The notes under the pieces are model-generated. The model saw only the letters and a list, made by a program, of their open reading frames with translations. It was not told the DNA's origin and did no database searches. The translations under genes were made by a program, and so were the position numbers. Source: G963677085 sp963677085 (GTDB lineage: Bacteria; Planctomycetota; Planctomycetia; Pirellulales; Thermoguttaceae). Taken from it: a stretch of 64,000 nt of DNA. The DNA is taken from assembly GCA_963677085.2 (NCBI GenBank), contig CAXXFH010000004.1, forward strand, positions 1,550,001 to 1,614,000. The letters run 5' to 3'. This document shows, piece after piece, positions 53,644-62,371 of this stretch (position 1 is the first letter of the stretch; each line of letters starts with the position of its first letter).

Positions 53644-55138
53644 GGCCTACACGCAGCAGGACGCTTCACCGGCAAGCTCGCCGTTGTGCACGTCTGGCCC
53701 CGTCCCCCTGGCCGAGGCCTTGGAGATGCACGCGTCGGGCACCGCAACGTCGAAACGGTCCGCGCCGAGGCAGTCTGAACAGGCCCCCCCTGCTACGACG
53801 GCTTCGCACCAGCGAGCGCCGCAGAAGGTGGTGTCGGAGAACTCCCATAATGTCTCGCCGTCGCCCAACACGATGCCGGAAGTCGCCGCCTCGGAAGCAA
53901 CGACCGAGGAAGGCATGTCCGCCGTGAATAGCGACGTCACCGTGGAGGATAGCGCCGTGACGGACAAGGGTGCAACCGCCAAACACGAAAGAGGTCCGCG
54001 CCCCGAGCCGGCTCTCTCTTCCGGCGCTGCCGTCTTCACCGACGAGATGCTCCCCACATTCCTTCAATCGCCATGCAGTCCAACGAAGGTGACCGGTCAA
54101 ACGACTGTTACCCGTTCGCCCTCGCTCCCCAACGGCATCGCGGCGACAACACGTCTGCGGCTCGATCCACAACACCCGACGTCGGGCGATTTGCTGAAAA
54201 CCGCATCCCAGTCGCCCCCCAACCCTCAGAAATCTGCCCCCGTGTCGGCCAGACAACCGAGCCCTGGCAACGGCAAGCGGCGTGAATTTTCCGTGGGTGG
54301 ACACACAATCGTCATGCCCGAAATCGATGCCGCGGAGACTATCGAGCCAACTCTGCCGTTGCCGCGCGACAACAAGCCCCGCTATGAAGAACCGACTACG
54401 GCAGAGGCTCCGCCGGCGCCGGTCGCTGAGCCCACAGCTGAACCCACAGCCAAGCCCAAGGCCGAACCCTTCCAAGCGATGCTTCAGGTCGAACGTTTCA
54501 GCCTGCCGAAGGTGTGCCGGCGACTTCAGGCAAGAGTTGGCCAACAGATCAACCAACTTACCGAGCGGCTGATTCGGCAGGCCCAAGCGGGACACCGCGT
54601 GGTGGCTTTCGAAGGCTGCCGCGAGAAGGCTGGCGTGAGCAGCCTGTTGCTGAGCGTCGCCCACCAAGCGGCTCAGCAAGGTCAGCGCGTGATCGTGGTC
54701 GACACCAACTTCTGCAATCCCCGTTTGGCCGAACACTTGGGCATCTTACCGGAAGTGGGCCTGGAAACGGTGCTCAGCGGCCAACTGCCGCTGGAAGAAG
54801 TGGTGGTGGAAGCCGCCCGCAGTTCAATGGCCATCTTACCGCTTTGCCCGTCGTGTGCCTCGATTCCGCCGGAATCGTCGGCGCGAACCGCCTTGCGAAA
54901 GGCCTTGGAAACACTGGCCGGCAGCTACGATCTCGTGCTGGTAGCCGTCGAGTCGTTCGAAACTTCAATGGCCATGGCCGACGGCTGGAATCCGGCCGTG
55001 CTACCGCAATGCGACGTCGCGGTACTCGTGCAAGACGTTCGCAGTACACCGCAGAATCAATGCAACGCTGCCGGACGTCAGTTGAAAAGCCTGGGCGTGG
55101 AACTGTTGGGAATCGTAGATAATTTCGTCGATAATTGA
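53615..55138 (+). CDS. BY-kinase/CpsD-like ATPase domain protein with degenerate P-loop
   Basis: 507 aa. Residues 1-310 are low-complexity (Pro, Ala, Ser, Glu). Residues ~325-500 resemble the CpsD/Wzc cytoplasmic ATPase of polysaccharide export systems: HRVVAFEGCREKAGVSSL where the P-loop should be, VIVVDTNFCNPRLAEHLG (Walker A' type), LETVLSGQLPLEEVV and SYDLVLVAVESFETS. The normal loop Lys-Thr/Ser is missing (GVSSL), and no C-terminal Tyr cluster is present, so it is probably a pseudo-kinase. Start at 53615 lies inside the previous gene. The neighbours suggest exopolysaccharide work. Confidence 0.78.
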   Translation: MTALDQAFIKAYTQQDASPASSPLCTSGPVPLAEALEMHASGTATSKRSAPRQSEQAPPATTASHQRAPQKVVSENSHNVSPSPNTMPEVAASEATTEEGMSAVNSDVTVEDSAVTDKGATAKHERGPRPEPALSSGAAVFTDEMLPTFLQSPCSPTKVTGQTTVTRSPSLPNGIAATTRLRLDPQHPTSGDLLKTASQSPPNPQKSAPVSARQPSPGNGKRREFSVGGHTIVMPEIDAAETIEPTLPLPRDNKPRYEEPTTAEAPPAPVAEPTAEPTAKPKAEPFQAMLQVERFSLPKVCRRLQARVGQQINQLTERLIRQAQAGHRVVAFEGCREKAGVSSLLLSVAHQAAQQGQRVIVVDTNFCNPRLAEHLGILPEVGLETVLSGQLPLEEVVVEAARSSMAILPLCPSCASIPPESSARTALRKALETLAGSYDLVLVAVESFETSMAMADGWNPAVLPQCDVAVLVQDVRSTPQNQCNAAGRQLKSLGVELLGIVDNFVDN

Positions 55139-55304
55139 CACGCTAGCAAGCGTCCAAAACCAACTAAGGTGTGTTCAAGGCCGCTGAAGCGATCAAGCCT
55201 CGGGGAGGCATCCTATTTTTTGTGACAACGATTTTGGCCCCCTAAATCCCAAACCATAATTCCCAAATCACAAATCAATCCGGCCCCTTTGCTACCGCAC
55301 CGGC

Positions 55305-56123
55305 ATGTACGAATCCTACTGGCAACTCGATCAGAAGCCCTTCGACAACACGGCCGACCCACGGTTCTATTACCCGGGCGAGTCGCATCAGGCTGCGCTG
55401 TTGAAAATCCGCTACGCCATCGAAAACCATCGCGGCGGGGCGTTGTTGGCCGGGCCCTCGGGATGCGGCAAAACGCTTGTAGCCAACACGCTGGGCGAAA
55501 AATTGGGCGAACAACTGTCGCCGCGCATTCACGTCGTGTTCCCTCAGATGAACACACCCGAATTGCTCACCTATTTGGCTGACGAACTCGACGGCTCACG
55601 AAGCCAACAAACGCTCGGCGTTCAGGCGAGTATTGAACGAATCGAAGCGTTCCTGGCCGACAACACCCAACAAGGACGTCACGCGGTGGTGATTGTCGAC
55701 GAAGCGCAACTGATCGACGACGCGAGGACCTTCGAAGCTCTGCGGCTGTTGCAGAATTTCCAGCCCGGCGGTCAACCGGGACTCACGTTGCTGTTGATTG
55801 GTCAGACGGGCTTGCTGCCGATCATCGACCGCATCCCCCAACTGGAAGAACGCCTGGCCGTCAAGTGTCTGCTTCGCCCCTTCACGCTGAAGGAGACGGC
55901 CGACTACGTGGCCCATCGCCTGCGCACGGCCGGGGCCATGCGGATGATCTTCGACCGCGAGGCCATGCCCACCCTGCATCGGCTCACTCAAGGAGTCGCC
56001 CGAAAGATCAACCGCCTCTGCGACTTGGCCCTTCTGATCGGCTACGCTGAGGAGCAAGTGACCCTCAACGCCAGCCATTTGGAGGCCGTGGCCGAGGAAC
56101 TCGTGGCCGTGGCGGCCGACTGA
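55305..56123 (+). CDS. ExeA/GspA-like AAA ATPase
   Basis: 272 aa. MYESYWQLDQKPFDNTADP and RFYYPGESHQAAL are the ExeA N-terminal pattern; Walker A GPSGCGKT near 49; Walker B VVIVDEAQLI near 131; sensor region LLLIGQTGL and a C-terminal lid. Such ATPases appear in type II secretion and, as a general partner, in exopolysaccharide gene groups with exosortase. It follows the BY-kinase-like gene by 166 bp. No peptidoglycan-binding domain is attached. Confidence 0.9.
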   Translation: MYESYWQLDQKPFDNTADPRFYYPGESHQAALLKIRYAIENHRGGALLAGPSGCGKTLVANTLGEKLGEQLSPRIHVVFPQMNTPELLTYLADELDGSRSQQTLGVQASIERIEAFLADNTQQGRHAVVIVDEAQLIDDARTFEALRLLQNFQPGGQPGLTLLLIGQTGLLPIIDRIPQLEERLAVKCLLRPFTLKETADYVAHRLRTAGAMRMIFDREAMPTLHRLTQGVARKINRLCDLALLIGYAEEQVTLNASHLEAVAEELVAVAAD

Positions 56124-56239
56124 CGAAACAGGATGCGTCGGTTGCATGGCACCTGCACCCGTCCCGTGCCTCTCGTCTCTCGTCTCTCATTCTTCCCCCC
56201 GCCCTCGCGCCGGTTCGCTCATCCGTTACAATCGACGGA

Positions 56240-58090
56240 ATGAGTTGCGACACCCGACCGCCGTCTGAACCGACGAATCCGTCCCATCCGCCTGGTCCGC
56301 CCACGCTCTTCGGAACGTGCGTCGATCGGCGTCGGGCGATTGTCGGGGCGAGCGTCGTGGCAGTGGTCTGTTTCGTCGTGTTGATGGTCAGTCTGCCGGG
56401 CCTGCCGATGGTCTGGGACGAAGGCAATGCCATTCTCCGCGCCCAGCAGATTGGCCGGGGCCAATGGCTCTACACCACGCAGCTCGAAGGCCATCCAGCC
56501 CTGTATGGCATCGTGATCCATGTGGGCCAACGCTTGGGTGACGGCTGGTTAGCGCCGCTGGCCGCCGCACGGCTGGGACCGATGCTGTTGTTCTCCCTGG
56601 CCATCGGTGCGATGTTCTATCGGCTCGCGCGCGACTACTCACTCTCGGCCGCCACGGTCGCCGCGGCCACCGTTCTGCTGCTACCGCGATTGTTCGCCCA
56701 CGCCCATTTCGCGTCGATCGATGGACCGTTGACAAGTTGCTGGCTGCTCGCTTGGGCAACGTTTCCGTCGGCTGCCGTGAGTCTTTCGCCCTCCTGCCGC
56801 CGCTCGTCGGCTTCGCAGCAATTGTCTGCGGTAAACGAAAACACGTCCTCACCCTCAACACAACTCGGCCGCTCGCATTGGACCTTTTGGCTTCAAGTCG
56901 TCGTATGGGGTGCGGCCTTAGGCGTCACCCTCAGTAGCAAGGCCACCGGCTGGATTGCTCCGCTGCCGTTTGTGCTTTGGGCCCTGGCGTATCGCCGTCG
57001 CGGCAGCCTGACCGCGCTGGCCGTCGGTCTTCCGGTAGCACTGCTGACGTTTGTCGCCTTGAACCCTCCCCTTTGGCACGACACGCTCCGCGGCCTAGAG
57101 ACCTTCTTCCGCTTGAATCTCGATCGCCGGGCCAACCCGGGCTTGAATATCTCGACCTGGTTTCTCGGCCGGATGTACAACCTCGACCACCCCTTGCCCT
57201 GGTACAACACATTGGTGTGGACGGCGATCACCGTGCCGCTGCCGATCCTGGCGCTGCTGGTTGTCGGCCTCGGCAGTGCATTTCGTCATTGGCGCGATCG
57301 CCCCTTAGGCATGCTGCTGGTAGGCCAATGGGCCGTATTGCTTGTGGTTCGTGCCCTGCCGGGCGTTCCACCGCACGACGGTGTCCGCCTGTTTTTGCCG
57401 AGCTTCGCCTTCCTGGCCGCCCTGGTCGGCCTGGGCTGGGACACTTTCCGACTCGCAATCGCCCGGCGTTGGCCACACGCCCCACACGTACGCCGCACGG
57501 TGTTCGTCGGCATGATGGTCTTGCTGGGCGCGTGCAGCGTGAACCTTCTCGCCTACCGCCCACAGTGGCTTTCCTTCTACAACCTTGCCGTCGGCGGTTT
57601 GCCAGGCGCGACGCGATTGGGCATGGAGCCGACCTATTGGTGGGATGGACTCGACCGTACGGTCGTCGACTGGCTTGAAGGCAACACCTCATCCGATGAA
57701 GCGATCCTCCTGGCCGCCTCCTCGCCCGACAATCTACAACTACTGAAGCAATGGGGATTTTTCGACCGGCAGGCGCTCACACGCAGTCAACTCGCAGAAC
57801 TACCGCCCAAGCAGACACGGCCGCGTTTCCGCTGGTACGTCCTTCAGCGCCGCCCCAGCGGTTGCCTTCCGCTGGACAATTGGCTCATCCGCCACGCCGA
57901 ACCGGCCTATCGCAAAACACTCTTCGGTGTCCCGCTGATTGAGGTTTACGACTACGACGACTACCGGCGGGGGAGCGAGGAGTTGGGAACAGGGACTTTG
58001 GAGTTGGGCGGGAAGTTCTCCCCTCATTCCCAAGCTCCGGCCTGGGAACGCACTTCCGCGAAGCTCTGTTTCGCCAGGCCGAACCGATGA
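56240..58090 (+). CDS. GT39/ArnT-type membrane glycosyltransferase
   Basis: 616 aa with about 11 TM segments. The first luminal loop after TM1 has GLPMVWDEGNAILRAQQIG, with the Asp-Glu pair typical of the PMT_2 / GT39-GT83 superfamily that uses lipid-linked sugars. TACAAT lies 8 bases before the ATG, so the message may be nearly leaderless. The last ~25 residues are encoded by a CATTCCCAAGCTCC repeat, so the C-terminus is repeat-derived. Acceptor and sugar are unknown; the context suggests surface glycan synthesis. Confidence 0.85.
   Translation: MSCDTRPPSEPTNPSHPPGPPTLFGTCVDRRRAIVGASVVAVVCFVVLMVSLPGLPMVWDEGNAILRAQQIGRGQWLYTTQLEGHPALYGIVIHVGQRLGDGWLAPLAAARLGPMLLFSLAIGAMFYRLARDYSLSAATVAAATVLLLPRLFAHAHFASIDGPLTSCWLLAWATFPSAAVSLSPSCRRSSASQQLSAVNENTSSPSTQLGRSHWTFWLQVVVWGAALGVTLSSKATGWIAPLPFVLWALAYRRRGSLTALAVGLPVALLTFVALNPPLWHDTLRGLETFFRLNLDRRANPGLNISTWFLGRMYNLDHPLPWYNTLVWTAITVPLPILALLVVGLGSAFRHWRDRPLGMLLVGQWAVLLVVRALPGVPPHDGVRLFLPSFAFLAALVGLGWDTFRLAIARRWPHAPHVRRTVFVGMMVLLGACSVNLLAYRPQWLSFYNLAVGGLPGATRLGMEPTYWWDGLDRTVVDWLEGNTSSDEAILLAASSPDNLQLLKQWGFFDRQALTRSQLAELPPKQTRPRFRWYVLQRRPSGCLPLDNWLIRHAEPAYRKTLFGVPLIEVYDYDDYRRGSEELGTGTLELGGKFSPHSQAPAWERTSAKLCFARPNR
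58023..58050. repeat. Palindromic repeat (inverted copy of 24342)
   Basis: CTCATTCCCAAGCTCCGGCC followed by TGGGAACG, lying inside the 3' end of the glycosyltransferase frame. Confidence 0.75.
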
Positions 58091-58184
58091 GGTCGACCAT
58101 TGCCAATCCGACAAGAACAGGGTAAAACTCCCTATTGTCCTTCAGAAAGCTCCCTTGCTCGACTGCCTCACTGCAAGCCGCATC

Positions 58185-58649
58185 ATGTTCCGATTTCGAT
58201 TTCCGCGTCTTCTTACCCTCGCCGCTGTGTGCGTCGTCGTCCTGGGCATTGGCATCTGGCTGGTGCCAGCTTGGCGATACACGGGCGAACTTCACGCGGC
58301 GCTTCGTCAGGCAGACCGACTCATTGTTCGAGACAATGAATACAATGGGCCGGAAACGGTGGACGCCCAGCCGGTGCTCTTTGAGGTCACATCTTCCGCG
58401 GAACTGAAACAGATCCTCGGCCAACTCGAGTTTCAAACCAACCAATTCCGCTCTGGCTGTAAGTGCCACGGCTTCCCGATGCTCGATTGGCAAAAGGACG
58501 GCAAGCGGATCGCGGTGACGTCCGTTCAACATGGGAAAGCCATTCGCTGGGACGGATTCGAGGGCGACGCAACGCTCACCGAACAATCTTCCCGCTGGTT
58601 GGTGTCATGGCTCACGAGCCACGGTGTGCCAGCGGAGCGTTTGCGTTAA
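58185..58649 (+). CDS. Small membrane-anchored protein, unknown function
   Basis: 154 aa from the ATG at 58185. One N-terminal TM (LTLAAVCVVVLGIGIWLVP), then an extracytoplasmic domain with CKCHGFPMLDWQKDG near 95, a CxC followed by a conserved-looking GFP/W block, and VTSVQHGKAIRWDGF. The function is not recognised. It follows the glycosyltransferase by 94 bp and may be in the same unit. Confidence 0.7.
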   Translation: MFRFRFPRLLTLAAVCVVVLGIGIWLVPAWRYTGELHAALRQADRLIVRDNEYNGPETVDAQPVLFEVTSSAELKQILGQLEFQTNQFRSGCKCHGFPMLDWQKDGKRIAVTSVQHGKAIRWDGFEGDATLTEQSSRWLVSWLTSHGVPAERLR

Positions 58650-58850
58650 AGGACCTGACCATGCATCACTATCATCGGGATTCCAGCCCCCCGGTTGGCG
58701 CAGGCTCCAGTTGGTACTGGGTCAACGCTTCTTTCGATTCGCAGCATCCGGCGCGACCAGTGGTCGCGGCCTTTTGCAGGCATGCGGCCGAAAACTGCTA
58801 TCGTCGCGCCGCCAGTCCCTCGTCCCTCGCCGCTAGCCTCCGCCGCACGG

Positions 58851-58880
58851 TTGCTCATTTCCTCCGTGCGAGGTTATAAT
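58851..58880 (+). promoter_or_regulatory. Promoter of the HEAT-repeat gene
   Basis: TTGCTC (58851-58856) and TATAAT (58875-58880, perfect) with 18 bases between. The start codon lies ~120 bases downstream. Confidence 0.6.
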
Positions 58881-59002
58881 CGAGTTGATCCCACGCTGGG
58901 GGGTGCTGGAATATTCTGGATAGTCCCGTCCGATGGAATGCCTGCCCGTGGGGACGATCTTCGCCCAGTGGCCTCACGAGTCCCAACCCGACGATTCACA
59001 CC

Positions 59003-60349
59003 ATGTCGCACTCAGCTTCGGCACCTACCATCGCTACCGGAAAACGTCGAGCGGTAGTTCTCGCTTGGTCGACGTGGGTGTGTTTGGCATTTGCCGTTTT
59101 TGCGGTGTCGGTCCGCGCCGAAGAGCCTCCGGCGCAGATGCAGGATATCCTGGCCGACATGATAAGTAAGCAGCACGCGTTTGACGCTGAAGCACTGCAC
59201 GACAAGGGCGTGGCCGGGCTGGAAGCGCTGCTCAACGAACTCTTTCCCGACACGGCCCCACCGGCCAAACTCGACGCTCCAGAAGAAGCCGTCGCCAAAC
59301 TGATCGAACAGCTTGGCGATGACAACTATCGTACGCGCGAGGTGGCCTACACAAAACTTTGCGAAATCGGCTCCGGGGCGGAACCGTTGCTGGTGAAAGC
59401 CATCGGACACCACGATGCCGAAATCGGCTGGCGTGCCCGGCGCATCTTACAGCGGTGGAACTACAGCAAGTGGGAAGACAAGGGCCGCTATGCCGACGCG
59501 TTCGCCGTCTACGCTCGCGGAATTTCGGACGACGCGCGAATCGAGTTGCTGCTAGCCCGCACGTTGCAGGCAATGGAATTGGGTATGCCCAACGGGAACC
59601 GCCAGCGAATCATTCGTGAATGCCTGACGACCATTGTGCGCACCGACCAGGACAAATGGATCAACCAGCTCCGCCCGTTGCTGGAAGACCAGAACACTCA
59701 AATCGCAAATCTTGTGGTAATGTCGCTCAACAGCGGGACCGACGGCAGCCATATCCCCACGCTGTTTCTCGAAGCGTTGAAAGACAATCGCGATAACGTG
59801 GCCCGACAGGCCATCGCCTACTCGGCCAAATTCTGCAATGGGCCAGCCAAGCAAACGGTACAAGACGCCCTGGTTGCCATCTATGAAGGCAAAAACGACG
59901 AACTGAAGTTTCAAGTGTGCCAGCCGTTGATTCAGGCGTTCAAATACGAGCCGGCCAAGGCGTTTGCCATGGAACAACTCACCAGCGGCGATCGCAGCCG
60001 CCAGTATCAGGCATTAAGCTGGCTGGCCGATTTCCGCTACTCGGGCAAGCCCATCGACCCCACACTCCTGGAAAACGTAAAACCCCTGCTGACCAACACC
60101 GACAACAATCTTCGTCGCACGGCGGCACGCACCCTGGGAACCTACGCCGGGCAAGAAGTGGTCGAAAGCCTGATTCCTCTGCTGGCCGACAAGTACGCGT
60201 CGATTCCGCGCGACATCCAAAACGCCTTTCCCCGCCAGCCAGACAAAAAAATGGTCCGCCGACTACTGGGCGACGCCGCCGAGAATCACACGGACCAATC
60301 CGTCCGCAAGGCGGCCGAGGAACTGCTTAAACGCATGCCGGCGAGTTAA
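59003..60349 (+). CDS. HEAT-repeat exported protein
   Basis: 448 aa. N-terminal hydrophobic segment (VVLAWSTWVCLAFAVFAVSV) serving as signal or anchor, cut likely after VRA. From ~80 on, alpha-alpha repeats: LIEQLGDDNYRTREVAYTKL, VVESLIPLLADKYASIP and others of HEAT type, as in planctomycete lyase-associated scaffolds. No catalytic motif. Probably a protein-binding scaffold in the periplasm or on the surface. Confidence 0.85.
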   Translation: MSHSASAPTIATGKRRAVVLAWSTWVCLAFAVFAVSVRAEEPPAQMQDILADMISKQHAFDAEALHDKGVAGLEALLNELFPDTAPPAKLDAPEEAVAKLIEQLGDDNYRTREVAYTKLCEIGSGAEPLLVKAIGHHDAEIGWRARRILQRWNYSKWEDKGRYADAFAVYARGISDDARIELLLARTLQAMELGMPNGNRQRIIRECLTTIVRTDQDKWINQLRPLLEDQNTQIANLVVMSLNSGTDGSHIPTLFLEALKDNRDNVARQAIAYSAKFCNGPAKQTVQDALVAIYEGKNDELKFQVCQPLIQAFKYEPAKAFAMEQLTSGDRSRQYQALSWLADFRYSGKPIDPTLLENVKPLLTNTDNNLRRTAARTLGTYAGQEVVESLIPLLADKYASIPRDIQNAFPRQPDKKMVRRLLGDAAENHTDQSVRKAAEELLKRMPAS

Positions 60350-60756
60350 AGTACCCGTCCGGTTGCGAATGCGAGCAGGCCCTCTGTTTGCGGCTCGGAG
60401 CCAGCCCTCTCTTCTGCGATTCGCGCGCTATCCCACAAAGCAGTCCCCGGTTGCTACGCCCGAATGTGGGGGATCTTGCCGCAGAATCGGTCTGTACCCA
60501 CCTCGACGCGCCTCGCAAAACAAACAAATCACCTGCCCAAGGTGACAAATTAGACGCTGTCGCGAAGCGTGAGCTAATTTTTCGAGGGAGAGCATCCAGT
60601 TTCGGACAGCGTTAACGCCACAGAACTAACGCCAGGGACACCCTCTGGACGACCACGAGAAGCAACGCCCCCCACCTTCCCACGGCCATACCACGGCTTT
60701 TTGAACAACCGTGCATACAACCCGTTGCCCGCCAGGTCCCCAAATAAGAAAACGCC
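60350..60756. other. Non-coding region before cheB
   Basis: About 400 bases. An inverted pair GACGCTGTC (60553) / GGACAGCG (60604) flanks ~45 bases with TTTTTCGAGGG, and the region has GGCTCGGAGCC-like palindromes. No gene. Confidence 0.45.
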
Positions 60757-61866
60757 ATGCTTCCACGACCAATTCGAGTTTTTGTCGTCGATGATTCGGC
60801 GGTGATGCGTGAGATGATTAGCGACTTCGTGTCGCACGCTCCCGGCATGGAACTCGCCGGCCGCGCGTCCAGCGGACAACGGGCCCTGGAGATTCTTCCC
60901 CAGGTGAATCCGGACGTCGTTACGCTCGACATCCAGATGCCCGGGATGAATGGCCTGGAGACCCTCGACGCCATCCTCAAGCAGCGTGCCGTACCGGTCA
61001 TTATGGTCAGTTCGCTAACGCAGCTCGGTGCCGACATCACCCTGGAAGCACTCGACCGTGGGGCGTTGGACTACATCGCCAAGCCAGAACGGGGTAGCGA
61101 AACCCAACAAGTGCTCGGCCACGATCTGCTGCGGAAGATCCGCTCGGCAGCCGGAACCGATGTCCAACGGATCCTTGAAATCCGCAAAAATCGCAAGGCC
61201 CGCCGTGCGGCCAAAAAGAGCCAACGGATTACCGCCAAGCCGGTTCCCGAAGAAACCCTCCCCGCCTACAACGGCAAATGCATTGCGTTGGGGATTTCGA
61301 CGGGTGGCCCCCCTGCCCTGCGTTCGCTTTTTGAGTCGTTGCGGCCGCCGATGCCGCCGATTGTCGTAGTGCAGCATATGCCGGCCAGCTTCACCAAGCC
61401 GCTGGCCTGGCGACTCGATGCCCTCTCGGAACTTTCGATCAAAGAGGGCGAAACGGGCGACATTCTTCAGGGAAACCACGTGTATATCGCCCCCGGCGGT
61501 CGCCACATGGAAGTACGCGGCACGGCCACTCGTGCCCGACTACTGCTGAGCGACGGCCCCATGGTCAGTAGCCACAAACCGTCGGTCGATGTGATGATGA
61601 AGTCGGCCGCAGCCGTTTTTGGCAGCAACATCCTCGGCGTTATCATGACCGGCATGGGCCACGACGGAGCCGAAGGCTGCGGCGTCATTCGTGCTGGCGG
61701 CGGTTATGTGCTGGGCCAAGACGAAACTTCCAGCGAAGTCTACGGTATGAACAAGGTAGCCTTCGTCAACGGAAACGTCGATCGCCAGTTCTCCCTGACC
61801 GAGGCCTCCGGCACGATCACGCTTCAGGTCCGACGTCTCTGGGCACCCAATTCGGTTACCGCCTAG
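60757..61866 (+). CDS. cheB: Protein-glutamate methylesterase/glutaminase CheB
   Basis: 369 aa. Receiver ~1-125 with phosphoacceptor Asp in VVTLDIQMPGMNG. The methylesterase domain ~165-360 has the catalytic Ser in LGISTGGPPAL, His in VVVQHMPASF and Asp in GMGHDGAEGC. CheB removes methyl groups from chemoreceptors. No cheR, cheA or receptor gene is in the window, so it is an orphan here. Confidence 0.94.
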   Translation: MLPRPIRVFVVDDSAVMREMISDFVSHAPGMELAGRASSGQRALEILPQVNPDVVTLDIQMPGMNGLETLDAILKQRAVPVIMVSSLTQLGADITLEALDRGALDYIAKPERGSETQQVLGHDLLRKIRSAAGTDVQRILEIRKNRKARRAAKKSQRITAKPVPEETLPAYNGKCIALGISTGGPPALRSLFESLRPPMPPIVVVQHMPASFTKPLAWRLDALSELSIKEGETGDILQGNHVYIAPGGRHMEVRGTATRARLLLSDGPMVSSHKPSVDVMMKSAAAVFGSNILGVIMTGMGHDGAEGCGVIRAGGGYVLGQDETSSEVYGMNKVAFVNGNVDRQFSLTEASGTITLQVRRLWAPNSVTA

Positions 61867-62371
61867 CCGCTCCACTCACCCTGTGGTGGGATCTGCGATT
61901 CGGGGTAGCCACTCCGTCGGCTGGCAAAAACGACGTGTCGATGGCACGCTTGCGACCGGTCTGCCCGACCCCGTGAGACGGCCTACCCGAGCCGGCGCGG
62001 CTTTACCCTTGGTAAGGCAACTGGTATTATTCCTTCGAGCATGGTAGCATAAATTTGTAGAATACTGCGAAGTTCCCGTACGGCAATCAACACAGACCGG
62101 GACGGGGGGTTGGGTGTTGCGCTCATCCGGCATTTAGGGGTCGGGCGTTCAGGGGCAAGCAAATCGCCAAACCCCCGCCGACCCATGTGAGTAAAAAGCT
62201 GCATTTTCATTGAACGCTGGCCACCAGCAAGTGTCCTGAAGTCGGGCTCCCGCTGATCGCCTTTCGTTCATCCAGTGCACAAGGGCCAATAACAAGGCTT
62301 CAGCATCGGTAGTACAAACTCGCTGCAAGGAACGACGCGCGTACCCGTTGCGGTTACGGCGTCGGCGTGGC
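61867..62371. other. Non-coding leader region of the kinase
   Basis: About 505 bases. It has a hairpin TTTACCCTTGGTAA near 62004 next to TATTAT, and a GGCTCCCGCTGATCGCC stretch (62247) that recalls one near 40838. Nothing else is supported. Confidence 0.4.
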
